A DNA stretch of 64,000 nt from Faecalimicrobium dakarense (GTDB lineage: Bacteria; Bacillota; Clostridia; Peptostreptococcales; Peptostreptococcaceae): positions 1 to 64,000 of the forward strand of contig NZ_HG529233.1 of NCBI RefSeq assembly GCF_000499525.1, read 5' to 3'. A program made the translations under genes and the position numbers. Positions 35,253 through 46,317 of this stretch are shown here, one piece after another; position 1 is the stretch's first letter; every line of letters begins with the position of its first letter. The notes below the pieces were generated by a model, which worked only from the letters and a program-made list of their open reading frames with translations, was not told the origin of the DNA and made no database searches.

Positions 35253-36458
35253 ATGAAACTAAGAGCTTTAGATATAAGTGAAGCAAACTCATATATAAAA
35301 AGAATTTTAAGTAATGATCCAATATTATATAATTTAAAAGTTAAAGGAGAAATATCAAACTTTAAAGTACACACTAGTGGTAATGTTTATTTATCATTAA
35401 AAGATGAAAATTCTAAATTAAACTGTGTAATATTTAAAAGTAACTATGATTCTACATTGCAGCTAAATAATGGGGTAAAGGTTATAGCTAACGGGTATAT
35501 ATCTGTTTATGAAAGGGATGGTTCATACCAATTATATATAAATAGTGTAGAAATAGAAGGAATTGGAAACTTATATATAGAGTTTAATAAGCTAAAAGAA
35601 AAGTTAAGTAAAGAAGGATTATTTGATGCAAAGTATAAAAAATCTATACCTAAAATTCCAAACTCAATAGGCGTTGTAACATCACAAACAGGAGCAGTTA
35701 TAAGAGATATAATAAATGTTATAAAAAGGAGATATCCTAAAGTTAACATTAAACTTTACCCAGTAAATGTTCAAGGCGATAAATCAAAGTATGATATATG
35801 TGAAGGTATTAAATTTTTCAACGAAAGAAATAATGTAGATACTATAATTGTTGGAAGAGGTGGAGGTTCTATAGAAGAACTTTGGTCATTTAATGAAGAA
35901 ATTGTAGCTAGGGCAGTATTTGAATCAAAAATACCAATAATATCGGCAGTAGGTCATGAAACAGATTTTACTATATGCGATTTTGTATCTGACATGAGAT
36001 CACCAACACCTTCTGCAGCGGCAGAAATAGCAACTCCATCATTAGATGATATAAACTATAAACTTGAGAATATAAAAAATAGAATGAATAAATCATTAAT
36101 AAATAATATTCAAGTTAATGAGTATAAATTAAACTCAACATTTGATAAAATAAATGGTTACCTAGAATCATACATCATAAGAGATAAAATTATACAATTA
36201 GACAAAATATATGATAAAATAAGTTCTGAGATAGAAAATAATATATATACCAAAACGGAAAAACTTTCAAATATGGGAGCTATGCTTCATAACCTAAGTC
36301 CACTTGCAACAATAGACAGAGGTTATAGTATAGTCCAAAAAGATGGAGAAGTTATAAATAGCGTACAAGAATTAAAATTCAAAGATAATATAGATATAGT
36401 ATTAAAAGATGGAAATATAGAGTGTATTGTAGAGAAAATTAAAAATAAAGAGGTATAA
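35253..36458 (+). CDS. xseA: Exodeoxyribonuclease VII large subunit
   Basis: The large subunit of the enzyme that degrades single-stranded DNA to short oligonucleotides. The 401-residue protein has an N-terminal OB domain ([20 protein letters not shown] in parts), the catalytic core ([50 protein letters not shown]) and a coiled-coil C-terminal region. Followed two bases later by xseB. Confidence 0.97.
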   Translation: MKLRALDISEANSYIKRILSNDPILYNLKVKGEISNFKVHTSGNVYLSLKDENSKLNCVIFKSNYDSTLQLNNGVKVIANGYISVYERDGSYQLYINSVEIEGIGNLYIEFNKLKEKLSKEGLFDAKYKKSIPKIPNSIGVVTSQTGAVIRDIINVIKRRYPKVNIKLYPVNVQGDKSKYDICEGIKFFNERNNVDTIIVGRGGGSIEELWSFNEEIVARAVFESKIPIISAVGHETDFTICDFVSDMRSPTPSAAAEIATPSLDDINYKLENIKNRMNKSLINNIQVNEYKLNSTFDKINGYLESYIIRDKIIQLDKIYDKISSEIENNIYTKTEKLSNMGAMLHNLSPLATIDRGYSIVQKDGEVINSVQELKFKDNIDIVLKDGNIECIVEKIKNKEV

Positions 36459-36460
36459 AT

Positions 36461-36676
36461 ATGAATTTAACATATGAACAGGCCTATAAAAAATTGGAAG
36501 AAATATTAGAAAAATTAGAATCTAAAGGTGCTAGCCTAGATGAATCATTAAGTTTATATGAAGAAGGTATCAGTCTTTATAAACATTGCAATAAACTTTT
36601 AGAAGATGCACAACTTAAAATAAGTAAATTTACTCAATTAGGAATAGAAGAAGATTTAGATATGAGGGAGGAATAA
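36461..36676 (+). CDS. xseB: Exodeoxyribonuclease VII small subunit
   Basis: A 71-residue coiled-coil protein beginning [18 protein letters not shown] and holding [19 protein letters not shown], the standard XseB signature. It binds the C-terminal helices of XseA. ispA starts two bases after its stop. Confidence 0.96.
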   Translation: MNLTYEQAYKKLEEILEKLESKGASLDESLSLYEEGISLYKHCNKLLEDAQLKISKFTQLGIEEDLDMREE

Positions 36677-36678
36677 AA

Positions 36679-37566
36679 GTGCAATTTAAACAATCTCTAA
36701 AGGAAAGAGCTAATTATATAGAAGCGTTATTAAATAGATATATGCCTAAAGAAGAAGGGTATCAAAAGACTATTATGGAGTCTATGAATTATAGCTTAAG
36801 GGCAGGTGGAAAAAGGTTAAGACCTATTTTAACACTAGAAGCATGCAAAGTTGTAGGAGGTAATGAGGAAGATGTAATACCTTTTGCAGTAGCTATAGAA
36901 ATGATACATACATATTCATTAATACATGATGATTTACCAGCACTTGATAATGATGAATTAAGAAGAGGAAGAAAAACTAATCATATAGTATACGGAGAAG
37001 ATATGGCAATACTTGCAGGAGATGCCCTTTTAAATTATGCTTTTGAAATTATGCTTTCAAATTCGGTAGAAAAGGAAAATCCTAAAAAGTATTTAAAAGC
37101 TATAAATGAAATAGCAAAGTCATCAGGAATACACGGTATGATTGGTGGTCAAGTAGTTGATGTTCAAAGCGAAAATAAACAAATACCTAAGGAAAAGTTA
37201 GATTATATACACAATAATAAAACAGCGGCAATAATAATTGGATGTATGAGAGCGGGAGCTATAATCGGTGATGCTAGCGAAGAAAATTTAGATAAGATAA
37301 CAAAATATGCAAAAAATATAGGATTATCATTCCAAATCGTAGATGACATATTAGATATAGTAGGTGACGAGGCAAAACTAGGTAAAAAAGTTGGAAGTGA
37401 TATAGACAATCATAAATCAACATATCCTTCTTTATTAGGTTTAGAAGAATCTAAAATAATTGCACATAAGTTAATAGAAGAAGCTAAAGATAGTATAAAA
37501 GATATAGGAACTAGTTCAGAGTTTCTAATTGGCTTAGCAGACTATATAATAGATAGAGAGTATTAA
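36679..37566 (+). CDS. ispA: Polyprenyl synthetase (farnesyl diphosphate synthase)
   Basis: The enzyme joins isopentenyl and allylic diphosphates to make farnesyl (or geranylgeranyl) diphosphate. The 295 residues have the first Asp-rich motif in LIHDDLPALDND (about 81-92), GGKRLRP, GGQVVDVQSE and the second Asp-rich motif in QIVDDILDIVGD. GTG start behind GGGAGGA. Typical xseB-ispA-dxs order, interrupted here by one membrane-protein gene. Confidence 0.95.
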   Translation: MQFKQSLKERANYIEALLNRYMPKEEGYQKTIMESMNYSLRAGGKRLRPILTLEACKVVGGNEEDVIPFAVAIEMIHTYSLIHDDLPALDNDELRRGRKTNHIVYGEDMAILAGDALLNYAFEIMLSNSVEKENPKKYLKAINEIAKSSGIHGMIGGQVVDVQSENKQIPKEKLDYIHNNKTAAIIIGCMRAGAIIGDASEENLDKITKYAKNIGLSFQIVDDILDIVGDEAKLGKKVGSDIDNHKSTYPSLLGLEESKIIAHKLIEEAKDSIKDIGTSSEFLIGLADYIIDREY

Positions 37567-37575
37567 GGAGGATAA

Positions 37576-38013
37576 ATGGACGTTTTTTCGGAGATTTTTA
37601 GCAACAAGGTTTTAGGAATAAGTATATATGCTTGTTTCTTGGCACAATTTTTCAAAATATTTACTGGAGAAGGTAAAAGAATTGATTTTGCAAGAATTTT
37701 TACTTCAGGAGGTATGCCGAGTTCTCATAGTTCCTTTGTAACAAGTCTAGCTACACTAGTAGGAATAGAACGAGGATTTAGTTCAACGGACTTTGCAATA
37801 GTAGCAGTATTTGCACTTATAATAATGTATGATGCATCAGGTGTTAGAAGATCGGTAGGAAAGCAAGCTGCTATTTTAAATCAAATATTAGATGATTTAC
37901 ATCATAAAAAACATATAGAACAAAATAGATTAAAGGAATTAGTAGGGCATACTCCAAAAGAGGTTTTATTTGGAGCGATACTAGGAATTGTAACTGCCAT
38001 AGTAATGTCTTAG
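37576..38013 (+). CDS. Divergent PAP2 family (DUF212) membrane protein
   Basis: A 145-residue protein of the DUF212 family (YuiD-like), related to acid phosphatases. It has several hydrophobic segments, GGMPSSHSSFVTSLATLVG (residues about 45-63) and YDASGVRRSVGKQA, both family signatures; the SSH motif recalls the PAP2 active site. A role in undecaprenyl or prenyl phosphate hydrolysis is plausible given its place between ispA and dxs, but not proven. Confidence 0.88.
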   Translation: MDVFSEIFSNKVLGISIYACFLAQFFKIFTGEGKRIDFARIFTSGGMPSSHSSFVTSLATLVGIERGFSSTDFAIVAVFALIIMYDASGVRRSVGKQAAILNQILDDLHHKKHIEQNRLKELVGHTPKEVLFGAILGIVTAIVMS

Positions 38014-38067
38014 TTTGAAAGAGCATATACAATATGATATGATTTTTATATTTTAATATAGTTATAA

Positions 38068-38105
38068 AATGAATATAACTTAGTCAATACTAAGATATAT
38101 TCATT
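38068..38105 (+). other. Long stem-loop before dxs
   Basis: Sixteen bases (AATGAATATAACTTAG) pair with CTAAGATATATTCATT with one mismatch around a 6-base loop. It is followed by TTTGCG rather than a T run. It may be a first, weak terminator of the ispA group or part of a dxs leader. Confidence 0.5.
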
Positions 38106-38131
38106 TTGCGATTATGTAAAACTATGTAAAG

Positions 38132-38158
38132 AAAAAGTCTTCTCATAGAAGGCTTTTT
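38132..38158 (+). terminator. Terminator before dxs
   Basis: AAAAAGTCTTCT / AGAAGGCTTTTT with a short loop (one G-T pair), ending in six T. Confidence 0.83.
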
Positions 38159-38198
38159 TAAGTTAATAAAAATTTGATCAGTAAAAGGTGAGGATAGC

Positions 38199-40055
38199 AT
38201 GTATAAATATTTAGATAAAGTAAATTCTCCAAACGATATAAAAGCTATGAGCATAGATGAAATGGATTTTTTAGCAAAGGATATAAGAAAATTTCTAGTA
38301 AGATCTGTTTCTCAAACAGGAGGTCATCTTGCATCTAATTTAGGTGTAGTAGAGTTAACCTTAGCACTTCATAAAGTATTTAATAGTCCAAAAGATAAAA
38401 TAGTTTGGGATGTAGGTCACCAATCTTATGTACATAAGATTGTTACAGGAAGAAAAAATGACTTTGTATCCTTAAGACAATTTAATGGATTAAGTGGATT
38501 TCCAAAGGAGAATGAAAGTCCTCATGATATATTCGATACTGGGCATAGCTCTACATCAATTTCAGTAGCTGAAGGTATCGCATGTGCTAGAGATATAAAA
38601 AATGAAGACAACAGTGTAATAGCAGTAATAGGAGATGGATCTATAACTGGTGGTATGGCTCTTGAAGGGCTTAATCATTTAGGATATACAAATACAGATA
38701 TGATAGTTATTTTAAATGATAATGAAATGTCTATAGATAAAAATGTTGGTGGTATGTCAAAACACCTATCAAGCTTAATAAGAAATTCAACAATGAATAA
38801 AGTAAAAGATGAAGTTGAAAAAATATTAAGTGTAGCTCCAGGAGGGAACTTAATATCTAAGACTGCAAATAAAGTAAAAGACAGTATTATAGATAAGTTT
38901 ACACCTCAAGAATGTGCGTTCTTTGAGTCTATAGGTATAAAATATTACGGCCCAGTTGATGGTCATAATACTAAAGAATTAATAGAAATATTAAAAAAGG
39001 TAAAAAATCGCAAAGGCCCGACTTTAATTCATGTAATAACTAAAAAAGGTAAGGGATATAGATACGCAGAGGAAGCACCTGATAAATATCATGGTGTATC
39101 AAAATTTGATATAAAAGAAGGAATAAAAAGTTCAGGTACTAAGTCAATATCTTCACAAGTAGGTGATAAATTAGTACAAATGGCAGCTAATAATGATAAT
39201 ATTGTTGCAATAACTGCAGCTATGCCGTCTGGAACAGGGCTTAATATATTTGAAAAGGCGTATCCAAAAAGATTCTTTGATGTAGGTATAGCCGAACAAC
39301 ATGCAGCTACATTTGCAGCTGGACTTGCAAAAAATGGAATGAAGCCATACTTTGCAGTGTATTCTTCTTTCTTACAAAGAGGCTATGACCAACTTATACA
39401 TGATGTATGTATAACGAAAAAACCTGTGACCTTCCTTATAGATAGAGCGGGAATTGTAGGTAATGATGGAGAAACACATCATGGTATGTTTGATTTAAGT
39501 TATTTAAATATAGTTCCAAATATTATAGTAATGGCACCGAAAGATAGCAGGGAATTAAGTCTAATGATGGATTTATCTTTAGAATTAGATTCACCTTTAG
39601 CTATTAGATATCCAAGAGGAAATGCATATGATCTAGATTTAGGAGATTATAAGCCCATAAAATTAGGAAGTTATGAAGTTTTATCACAAGGTAAGGATAT
39701 AGCAATATTATCAATAGGAACTATGGTTAAGCATAGTATAGAAGCTAAGAAAATATTATTAGAATCAGATGTAAATCCTACTATAGTAAATGCAAGGTTT
39801 TTAAAACCTATGGATGAAGAAATGCTACATTCTTTATTTAAAGAGCATAAGACTATAGTTACAATAGAAGATAATGTAGTTGTTGGAGGATTTGGAAGTA
39901 GAGTAAATAAATTTGCTGTTGATAATGGATATAAATCTAAGATAGTAAATATAGGACTTCCAGAGGAATTTGTACCGCATGGAAATGCAGATGACATCTA
40001 TGAAAGTATAAATTTATCACCAAGTAAAATAGCAGATAAAATAAAAAGTTTATAA
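38199..40055 (+). CDS. dxs: 1-deoxy-D-xylulose-5-phosphate synthase
   Basis: Dxs condenses pyruvate and glyceraldehyde 3-phosphate with thiamine diphosphate, the first step of the MEP isoprenoid pathway. The 618 residues show [16 protein letters not shown], the thiamine-binding [18 protein letters not shown] (about residues 147-164), [22 protein letters not shown] (catalytic Glu) and the transketolase C-terminal domain. Length is normal. It shares pathway with ispA upstream. tlyA follows 17 bases later. Confidence 0.97.
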   Translation: MYKYLDKVNSPNDIKAMSIDEMDFLAKDIRKFLVRSVSQTGGHLASNLGVVELTLALHKVFNSPKDKIVWDVGHQSYVHKIVTGRKNDFVSLRQFNGLSGFPKENESPHDIFDTGHSSTSISVAEGIACARDIKNEDNSVIAVIGDGSITGGMALEGLNHLGYTNTDMIVILNDNEMSIDKNVGGMSKHLSSLIRNSTMNKVKDEVEKILSVAPGGNLISKTANKVKDSIIDKFTPQECAFFESIGIKYYGPVDGHNTKELIEILKKVKNRKGPTLIHVITKKGKGYRYAEEAPDKYHGVSKFDIKEGIKSSGTKSISSQVGDKLVQMAANNDNIVAITAAMPSGTGLNIFEKAYPKRFFDVGIAEQHAATFAAGLAKNGMKPYFAVYSSFLQRGYDQLIHDVCITKKPVTFLIDRAGIVGNDGETHHGMFDLSYLNIVPNIIVMAPKDSRELSLMMDLSLELDSPLAIRYPRGNAYDLDLGDYKPIKLGSYEVLSQGKDIAILSIGTMVKHSIEAKKILLESDVNPTIVNARFLKPMDEEMLHSLFKEHKTIVTIEDNVVVGGFGSRVNKFAVDNGYKSKIVNIGLPEEFVPHGNADDIYESINLSPSKIADKIKSL

Positions 40056-40072
40056 ACAAGAAAGGTAACTTC

Positions 40073-40882
40073 ATGAAAAAAAGAATAGATGTATTATTAG
40101 TAGAACAAGGTCATTTTGAAAGTAGAGAAAGAGCAAAAAGAGCTATAATGGCAGGTCTTGTATTTGTTAATGATCAAAGATGTGACAAAGCGGGAGTAGA
40201 TGTAAGTGATGATGCAAAGATAGAAGTTAAAGGCAATCCAATACCATATGCAAGTAGAGGTGGATTAAAGTTAGAAAAAGCTATGAAAAACTTTAATTTA
40301 AACTTAGAAGGTAAGGTATGTATGGATATAGGTGCATCAACAGGAGGATTTACTGATTGTATGCTTCAAAATGGAGCTGTAAAAGTATTTTCTATAGATG
40401 TGGGATATGGACAACTTGCTTGGAAATTAAGACAAGATCAAAGAGTTGTTTGCATGGAAAGAACTAATATAAGACATGTAACGATAGAGGACACAAAAGA
40501 GTTTGCAGATTTTGCATCAATAGATGTTTCATTTATATCTCTAAAACTAGTTCTTCCAAAGGCAAAAGAACTTACATGTCCTGGCGGAGAAGTAGTAGCA
40601 TTAATAAAGCCTCAATTTGAAGCAGGAAGAGAAAAAGTAGGTAAAAAAGGTGTAGTTAGAGAAAAATCTACTCATATTGAAGTTATAGAAATGGTATCTA
40701 ATTTTGCAGTAAAAAATGGATTTGAAATATTAGGATTAGATTATTCTCCTATAAAAGGTCCAGAAGGCAATATAGAATACTTAATTCATTTAAGAAATGG
40801 AAATGAAGGATATAATTTTGATGGAGAAATGCATAGCAAAAAGATATTAGAAGTTGTAGAAGCTTCTCATACTTTAGACTAG
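40073..40882 (+). CDS. tlyA: TlyA family rRNA methyltransferase
   Basis: A 269-residue protein with an N-terminal S4 RNA-binding domain (RIDVLLVEQGHFESRERAKR, in parts, residues 3-22) and an FtsJ-like methyltransferase domain (MDIGASTGGFTDCMLQNGA, catalytic DVSFISLKLVLP, ALIKPQFEAGREKVGKKGV). TlyA proteins 2'-O-methylate rRNA; the label hemolysin is historical. In many relatives nadK and argR follow; here recN follows directly. Confidence 0.95.
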   Translation: MKKRIDVLLVEQGHFESRERAKRAIMAGLVFVNDQRCDKAGVDVSDDAKIEVKGNPIPYASRGGLKLEKAMKNFNLNLEGKVCMDIGASTGGFTDCMLQNGAVKVFSIDVGYGQLAWKLRQDQRVVCMERTNIRHVTIEDTKEFADFASIDVSFISLKLVLPKAKELTCPGGEVVALIKPQFEAGREKVGKKGVVREKSTHIEVIEMVSNFAVKNGFEILGLDYSPIKGPEGNIEYLIHLRNGNEGYNFDGEMHSKKILEVVEASHTLD

Positions 40883-40959
40883 ACAAATTAAAAATAAATA
40901 GATACTAACATACAAATTATAATAATTATAAATTGTATATAAAAAGAGGGGGATTTAAT

Positions 40960-42641
40960 TTGATCCTTGAACTATATATGAAAAATTGTGCTTTAGTCGA
41001 AGAATTAAGACTAAGCATTGATGAAAATTTAAATATATTAACAGGAGAAACAGGTTCAGGAAAATCTATAATAATAGATGCATTAGGACTTTGCTTAGGT
41101 GAAAAATACGATAGATCTTTCCTAAGAAAAGGAACGGAAAAGGGATTAGTAGAAGCTATATTTCAATGTCAAAATGTTAACCTAAAACAAGTTTTAAATG
41201 GAAATGATATAGAATTAGAAGATGATAATTTACTAGTAATAACAAGAGTTATATATTCAGATGGAAAAAGTGTTGCAAGAGTAAATGGAAGAACTGTTAA
41301 AATGTCTGTACTTAAGGATATATCAAAAACACTAATAGATGTTCATGGACAACATCAAACTCAAGCATTATTTAATAAAGAAACACATTTAGAATTTTTA
41401 GATTTATTTGGAGAAAATGAATTAGAAGAATTTAAAGTTGATTATAAAGAAATATACAGTAAGTATAGTGAAGTTAAAAGAGCATTAAATACATTAACTG
41501 AAAATAAAGATGATATGCAAATTCAAAGAGAAATTGATTTGTTAAAATTTCAAATAAATGAAATTGAAGCTGCAAATTTAAGTAAAAATGAATATGAAGA
41601 ATTACTAAAGCAAAGAGAAGTTTATAGAAATAGTGAAAAAATATATAGCAACTTAAACTTAACGTATCAAAATTTATATGAAGGTAGTGTAAATGCAGTT
41701 GACTTAATAGGAAACGCAGTTAGCGAATTAAGCTCTATATCTCAATATGATAAAGCATTAAGTGATTACAATAATGATATAGAAAGAATAATGTATGAAC
41801 TTCAAGATATATCTAGAGATATAAGAAATTATAAAGATAGTATAGACTTTGAACCATATGAATTAGAACAGATAGAAACTAGAGTTGATGAAATCAATAA
41901 CCTAAGAAGAAAGTATGGGGAAGATATAGAAGAAATCTTTGAATATTATAATAAAACTAAAGCTAGATTAGATGAGATATTAAATAGAGACGAAAAAGTA
42001 GAGCAATTAAAGTCTGAAATAATAAAATTAGAAAAAGTTCTTGCAGAAAAAGCGAATAACCTAACAAATGAAAGATTAAAAGTAGCATCAAGATTAGAAG
42101 AAGTTTTATTAGATGAATTAAAAAGCTTAAATATGAAAAATGTAGTTTTAAAGTTAACTTTAAAGATTGTTCATTTACTGCAAATGGAAAAGATGATATT
42201 GAATTTATGATATCATTTAACTTAGGTGAAGATATTAAACCAATATACAAAGTTGCATCAGGTGGAGAGATGTCTAGATTTATGCTTGCATTTAAGACAA
42301 TACTAGCAGATATAGATCAAATAGATACCTTAGTATTTGATGAAATAGATACAGGTATAAGTGGAATAGCAGCTCAAATCGTAGGTGAGAAGCTTAGTAA
42401 TATAGGTAAGAAAAAACAAATTATATGTATAACTCATTTACCTCAGATTGCAGCAAATGCAGATACTCATTATTGTATAGAAAAAAGTACTTCAAATGAT
42501 AGAACTTTTACTACTATAAAAAAATTAAACCATGATCAAAAACGTGATGAAATAGCAAGACTTATAGCAGGAAGCAATATAACAGAAAAAACAATGGAAC
42601 ATGCTAGTGAGATAATAGAATTAGCAAAAAGAAGCCTTTAA
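40960..42641 (+). pseudogene. recN: DNA repair protein RecN, frame broken
   Basis: RecN is an SMC-like ATPase for double-strand-break repair. The 5' part (TTG start at 40960, GAGGGGG seven bases before) has ILTGETGSGKSIIIDAL, a long coiled coil and GQHQTQALF. The frame breaks in a four-T run (42146-42149). The -1 frame continues with FKVNFKDCSFTANGKDD, the signature VASGGEMSRFMLAFK and DEIDTGISG to a normal end at 42641. One extra T restores a full-length protein. The site is T TTA AAG in phase, a canonical slippery heptamer. Most likely a sequencing deletion. Confidence 0.88.
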
Positions 42642-42654
42642 GGCTTCTTTTTTA
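42626..42654 (+). terminator. Terminator overlapping the end of recN
   Basis: AAAAAGAAGCC / GGCTTCTTTTT with a short loop; the recN stop codon lies inside the hairpin. Confidence 0.9.
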
Positions 42655-42748
42655 TAATAATGTATAAAAAATAATACTAACAAAGGGAATAAATTTTTCA
42701 TACCAAGGAATGATAAATACATAAAATAGAAAGCAGGGAGCGGGTAAA

Positions 42749-43788
42749 ATGAAAAATATTAAAAGTAATAAATTAGTATTATTTATCGCATTATTTAGTT
42801 TTATATTTCTAGGATTTAAGATATTAAATGAAAAATATATACAATCTAGTGTTGAAACACTAAATTTAAGTGAAAGTAATAAAAAAAAATATGTGTATCC
42901 ATTTGGAAAGGTAGTAGGGGTTAAGGCTGACACAGATGGAGTGTTAGTAGTAGGGTATGAAGAAGATGATGTTGAGTATATAGGTAACCTTAAAAGAGGA
43001 GACAATATAATAAAAATAAATGGACAGAAAATAAAAAACACTAAACAAGTAAAAGAAATTTTAAAAGAAACTAAAAAAGATAAAATAGAAGTAGTATTTG
43101 AAAGAGATAATAAATATTTGACAGAAAATTTAAAATTAAAAAAGAAAATGGAAAATCTAAATTAGGTTTATGGGTAAGAGACAAAATATCTGGAATAGGA
43201 ACAGTAACATTTTATGACCCAGAAAATGATAAATTTAAGGCAATAGGACATGCTATTACAGATGTAGACACAAATGAATTATTAAGAATAAAACAAGGAT
43301 ACATATATAATCCTACAAGTATTGAAATAATAAAGGGAAATGACAATAAAGTTGGACAAATAAAAGGTGAATTTAGTACAGAAAGTCCAATAGGAAAGTT
43401 TTCTGAAAACTCTAATTTTGGAATAAGCGGAAGTATGATAGGAAAAAAAAATAAATTTAATCAATTAATAGAAGTAGGAAACCCTAAGGATGTAAAATTA
43501 GGAAAAGCATATATTTTATTTGAAGATGAAAATAGAAATATAACAAGTTATGATATAGAAATAAAGAGTATATTAAGGGATAAAAATAGTGATAGAGATA
43601 TGGTAATCCAAGTAATAGACCCAAAGTTGATTGATTATACGGGTGGAATTGTACAAGGTATGAGTGGTTCACCTATAATACAAGATAATAAAATAATTGG
43701 TGCAGTAACTCATGTTTTTAAAGATAATCCTAAAAAAGGATATGGTATTTTTATAAATGAGATGATAGAATTAGATAAGAGATATTAA
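42749..43788 (+). pseudogene. spoIVB: SpoIVB signalling protease, frame broken
   Basis: SpoIVB (peptidase S55) is made in the forespore, crosses the membrane and triggers pro-sigma-K processing in Bacillus. The first part has an N-terminal membrane anchor (about 8-26) and a PDZ domain (about 50-125). The frame breaks in a six-A run (43138-43143, A AAA AAG in phase). The -1 frame gives LGLWVRDKISGIGTVTFYDP, the catalytic AIGHAITDVDT (His, Asp) and GMSGSPIIQDN (Ser). One extra A restores the whole enzyme (about 346 residues). Sequencing deletion most likely. spo0A follows, the conserved recN-spoIVB-spo0A order. Confidence 0.9.
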
Positions 43789-43805
43789 AAAAAACAAAAC
43801 TTGTA

Positions 43806-43833
43806 GAAGGAATATAATTTTAGTATGTCGAAT
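43806..43833 (+). promoter_or_regulatory. Sigma-H promoter of spo0A with overlapping 0A box
   Basis: GAAGGAATA (43806-43814) and GTCGAAT (43827-43833) match the sigma-H consensus (RNAGGAWWW, 12 bases, RNNGAAT) at every fixed position. An exact Spo0A box TGTCGAA (43826-43832) overlaps the -10, so Spo0A could control its own promoter directly. Confidence 0.85.
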
Positions 43834-43918
43834 ATGCTTAATAGTGAAAAACTTTTGATATTATTATATATAAAAAATATAAAAAAGATAATATGTTTTA
43901 TTAATGGGGGGAATTTTA

Positions 43919-44731
43919 GTGAACGAAAAAATTAAAATAGTTTTAGCAGATGATAATAAGGATTTCTGTCAAGTCCTAAAGGAGTACTTATCTAATGAAA
44001 ATGATATAGAAATATTAGGTATTGCAAAAGACGGGATAGAGGCGTTAGACTTAGTACAAAGAACGCAACCAGATTTACTAGTACTAGATGTTATAATGCC
44101 ACACTTAGATGGCTTAGGGGTTATAGAAAAATTAAATGCTATGAACATACCTAAAATGCCAAAAATAATAGTTTTATCAGCAGTAGGTCAAGATAAAATA
44201 ACACAAAGTGCGATAAACTTAGGGGCAGACTACTATATAGTTAAACCTTTTGATTTTGTAATATTTATTAACAGAATAAGAGAATTAGTGTCAAATAGAG
44301 TAAGCCATATAGAAACAAAACCTAAAAGCCATGCTGATATACAAATGACAAGAAGTGACTTTGTTAAAAATGTAGGAAATATAGAAACAGAAATAACTAA
44401 CATAATACATGAAATAGGGGTACCAGCTCATATAAAAGGATATTTATATTTAAGAGAAGCTATAAAAATGGTTATAGAAAATGTTGAACTTTTAGGAGCT
44501 GTAACAAAAGAATTATATCCTAGTATAGCTAAGAAGTTTAATACTACTCCAAGTAGAGTAGAAAGAGCTATAAGACATGCAATAGAAGTTGCATGGAGTA
44601 GAGGTAAAGTTGATACAATAAACCAATTATTTGGATATACAGTTCATAATACTAAAGGAAAACCAACTAACTCTGAATTCATCGCAATGATAGCGGATAA
44701 ATTAAGATTAGAACACAGTATGGTAAAATAA
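43919..44731 (+). CDS. spo0A: Sporulation master regulator Spo0A
   Basis: Response regulator that, when phosphorylated, starts sporulation by binding 0A boxes. The receiver domain has the acidic pair in VLADDNKD, the phospho-acceptor Asp in [13 protein letters not shown], Ser in VLSAVGQDK and the KPFD Lys. After a linker, the Spo0A DNA-binding domain includes [13 protein letters not shown] and [22 protein letters not shown]. The GTG at 43919 is preferred because GGGGGG lies seven bases before it; an in-frame ATG at 43904 is the alternative and would place that G run inside the gene. Confidence 0.97.
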   Translation: MNEKIKIVLADDNKDFCQVLKEYLSNENDIEILGIAKDGIEALDLVQRTQPDLLVLDVIMPHLDGLGVIEKLNAMNIPKMPKIIVLSAVGQDKITQSAINLGADYYIVKPFDFVIFINRIRELVSNRVSHIETKPKSHADIQMTRSDFVKNVGNIETEITNIIHEIGVPAHIKGYLYLREAIKMVIENVELLGAVTKELYPSIAKKFNTTPSRVERAIRHAIEVAWSRGKVDTINQLFGYTVHNTKGKPTNSEFIAMIADKLRLEHSMVK

Positions 44732-44741
44732 TTATATAAAG

Positions 44742-44777
44742 AAAAAAAGCCTTCTAGATAAAAGAAGGCTTTATTTA
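44742..44777 (+). terminator. Terminator after spo0A
   Basis: AAAGCCTTCT / AGAAGGCTTT with A-rich and T-rich flanks. Confidence 0.87.
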
Positions 44778-44801
44778 TGCCTAAGTATATAAATAGTAAA
44801 A

Positions 44802-44829
44802 TTACATAAAATTTATATAAAAATACAAT
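44802..44829 (+). promoter_or_regulatory. Possible sigma-A promoter of cca
   Basis: TTACAT (44802-44807) and TACAAT (44824-44829) with a 16-base spacer, 30 bases before the start. Modest match. Confidence 0.4.
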
Positions 44830-44860
44830 ATATTTATTACTGTATGTAAGGAGAAGTAAT

Positions 44861-46134
44861 ATGAAAATAAATCTACCTAAAAAAGTTGAATTTATAATTA
44901 ATAAAATATATGAAAATGGATATGAAGCTTTTATAGTTGGTGGATGTGTAAGGGATTACATTTTAGGTTTAGAGCCTAATGATTATGATATAACTACTAG
45001 TGCGACGCCAAATGAAATATTAGAAATATTTAAAGATTATAAGACTATAGAAATAGGAATAAAGCATGGGACTGTAAGCGTTATGATTGATAACGAACTA
45101 TATGAAATAACTACATATAGACTTGAGAGTGAATACGAGGGCAATAGAAGGCCTAAAAGCGTAGAATTTACATCAAATATTTATCATGATTTAAAAAGAA
45201 GAGATTTTACCATAAATGCAATGGCGTATAACGACAAAGTAGGATTAATTGATAAATTTGATGGAGTAAATGATGTAAAAAGAAAGGTTATAAAAACAGT
45301 AGGAAATCCAGATGAAAGATTTAATGAAGATGGATTAAGAATAGTAAGAGCTATTAGGTTTAGCGCAAAATTAGGATTTGAAATTGAAGAAGATACTTTA
45401 AAAAGTATATATAAAAATGCAAATATAATTAAAAATATAAGCATAGAGAGAATAACAGATGAATTTAATAAAATAATACTTAGTAAAAATTCTAAAAAGA
45501 TTATTACTTTATATGAAACTAAAATTTTAAAATACATAGGTATGAAACTTGATTTAGATGAAGATGAAAAATATATATTTGAAAAAGAGCTAGATATATT
45601 ATCTGAGTGTGATAAAAACTTAGAAGAACGTTTAGTTATGTTAGAATATTTAATTATAAATAGAAGCGAAAAAGAACTTAGATATGAAGAAGGTAAAGGC
45701 ATAATTAATTTACTTAGATACTCTAAAAAAACTACAGATAATTGTAATAAATTAATTGAAAATATGTTTTTAGATGAGAATAATATAGATAAAATAAAAA
45801 TTAAAGAAAGGCTAAGAAAAATAGGCTATAGTAATTTAATTAAAGTTTTAAAATTAAAAAGAATTTATTATAACTATATTTTAAAAGATGATAATTGTAA
45901 ATTAAAAGAAAAAATAAAGTATTAGATACATATGTTAACACAATAATAAAAATAGAAAGAAATAAAGAGTGCTACACTATAAAAGATTTGAAAATAGATG
46001 GAAAATTATTGAATAATATTGGATATAGAGGAAAAGAAATTGGTGAAAAATTAGAAGAATTACTTTATGAAGTTATAAAAAATCCAGATTTAAATAAAAG
46101 CGAAATACTAATAGAACTAGCTAAAATACAATAA
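44861..46134 (+). pseudogene. cca: CCA tRNA nucleotidyltransferase, frame broken near the 3' end
   Basis: The enzyme adds CCA to tRNA 3' ends. The main frame holds the catalytic FIVGGCVRDYILGLEPNDYD (in parts, residues 26-45), ITTYRLESEYEGNRRP, KRRDFTINAMAYN and a C-terminal helical domain, then stops at 45923-45925. The -1 frame carries on for about 70 sensible codons (VLDTYVNTIIKIERNKE, IKDLKIDGKLL) to 46134. One extra A in the six-A run 45909-45914 joins them into a normal-length protein. The catalytic head is intact either way. No canonical slippery heptamer is in phase here. Confidence 0.88.
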
Positions 46135-46270
46135 AATTATGTCGTAAAAGTTAATCTAAAGTATAAAAAAATTTTAAAATAAAATAAAAATTTTTATTAA
46201 TATAGGAAAATCAATAAAGATAAGTAAAATAGCAAAACAACCTTAAAACATTTCTTTTATTGTTAAATAA
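46135..46270. other. AT-rich gap between cca and steA
   Basis: I see only AT-rich sequence with no hairpin strong enough to call a terminator. Confidence 0.4.
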
Positions 46271-46279
46271 TGCTATAAT
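46271..46279 (+). promoter_or_regulatory. Extended -10 promoter of steA
   Basis: TGCTATAAT is a perfect extended -10 element; no good -35 is visible. It lies about 40 bases before the steA start. Confidence 0.55.
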
Positions 46280-46317
46280 GTTATGTGATTTTAAAAATGA
46301 TATCGGAGGTTTTAAAT

